NCBI GenBank assembly: GCA_021828635.1
Contig: JAJZEJ010000620.1
Coordinates: forward strand, 1 to 5,748
Reading direction: 5' to 3'
Source: Chloroflexota bacterium
GTDB taxonomy: Bacteria > Chloroflexota > Ktedonobacteria > Ktedonobacterales > Ktedonobacteraceae
Length of the DNA stretch: 5,748 nt
Shown here: piece after piece, positions 5,728 through 5,748 of the stretch
How positions within the stretch are numbered: the first letter of the stretch is position 1
How the letters are laid out: each line of letters opens with the position of its first letter
Translations under genes and position numbers: made by a program
Notes under the pieces: generated by a model
Told to the model about the DNA's origin: nothing
Database searches by the model: none
What the model saw: only the letters and a program-made list of their open reading frames with translations

Positions 5728-5748
5728 ATGGCTCGTACAACGGACAAT
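5728..5748 (+). CDS. Start of next gene, probably topoisomerase subunit A (partial)
   Basis: An ATG three bases after the topoisomerase B stop opens a frame reading MARTTDN to the window edge. Seven residues cannot identify a protein. The very close spacing in the same direction implies translational coupling, and B-subunit genes of this family are often followed by gyrA or parC. Only weak Shine-Dalgarno-like bases (TGGA, 5714-5717) precede it, which fits coupling. The subunit A identity is inferred from context alone. Confidence 0.5.

Noticed and set aside
5415..5747. A 110-codon minus-strand frame at the right end
   Set aside because: It is entirely antisense to the Toprim/C-terminal part of the topoisomerase gene and Ser/Arg-rich as expected for a shadow.
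1..5748. A defence island, mobile element or other new multi-gene system
   Set aside because: Genes are housekeeping or general regulatory types in mixed orientation, with no nuclease, toxin, transposase, integrase, reverse transcriptase or repeat-spacer array visible on either strand.

Overview
The window looks like an ordinary chromosomal stretch of a free-living bacterium. The gene mix is a J-domain protein, a Pro/Gln-rich protein with a C-terminal zinc ribbon, a single-protein XRE-TPR regulator, and a short-type GyrB/ParE subunit followed at once by another gene. Together with moderate GC, this resembles Chloroflexota of the Ktedonobacteria type. That placement is a guess from gene style, not a measured affiliation. 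I see no IS elements, tRNAs, rRNAs or CRISPR arrays, and nothing phage-like.

Layout. Positions 1-263 (minus) hold the N-terminal part of a YihY/BrkB-family membrane protein, which runs off the left edge. It is divergent from a 99-residue J-domain protein (496-795, plus). Convergent with that is a 264-residue zinc-ribbon protein of unknown role (852-1646, minus). Behind it on the same strand is a 461-residue XRE helix-turn-helix/TPR regulator (1780-3165, minus), with a well-formed promoter at 3211-3239. A 459-bp divergent intergenic region (3166-3624) holds that promoter, helically phased short repeats, one long perfect hairpin, and a good promoter (3562-3590) for the type IIA topoisomerase B subunit (3625-5724, plus). 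Three bases after its stop another ORF begins (5728 onward). By position it is probably the partner A subunit (GyrA/ParC), but only seven codons are visible.

How the genes relate. The only functional unit I can support is the B-subunit gene plus the gene after it, as a probable operon for a heterotetrameric type II topoisomerase. The XRE-TPR protein could be autoregulated through the repeats upstream of its promoter. The zinc-ribbon gene may be read from the same strand as the regulator or from its own weak promoter. I found no convincing new multi-gene system. The points most worth checking are non-coding structures and small oddities in the topoisomerase and J-domain genes.
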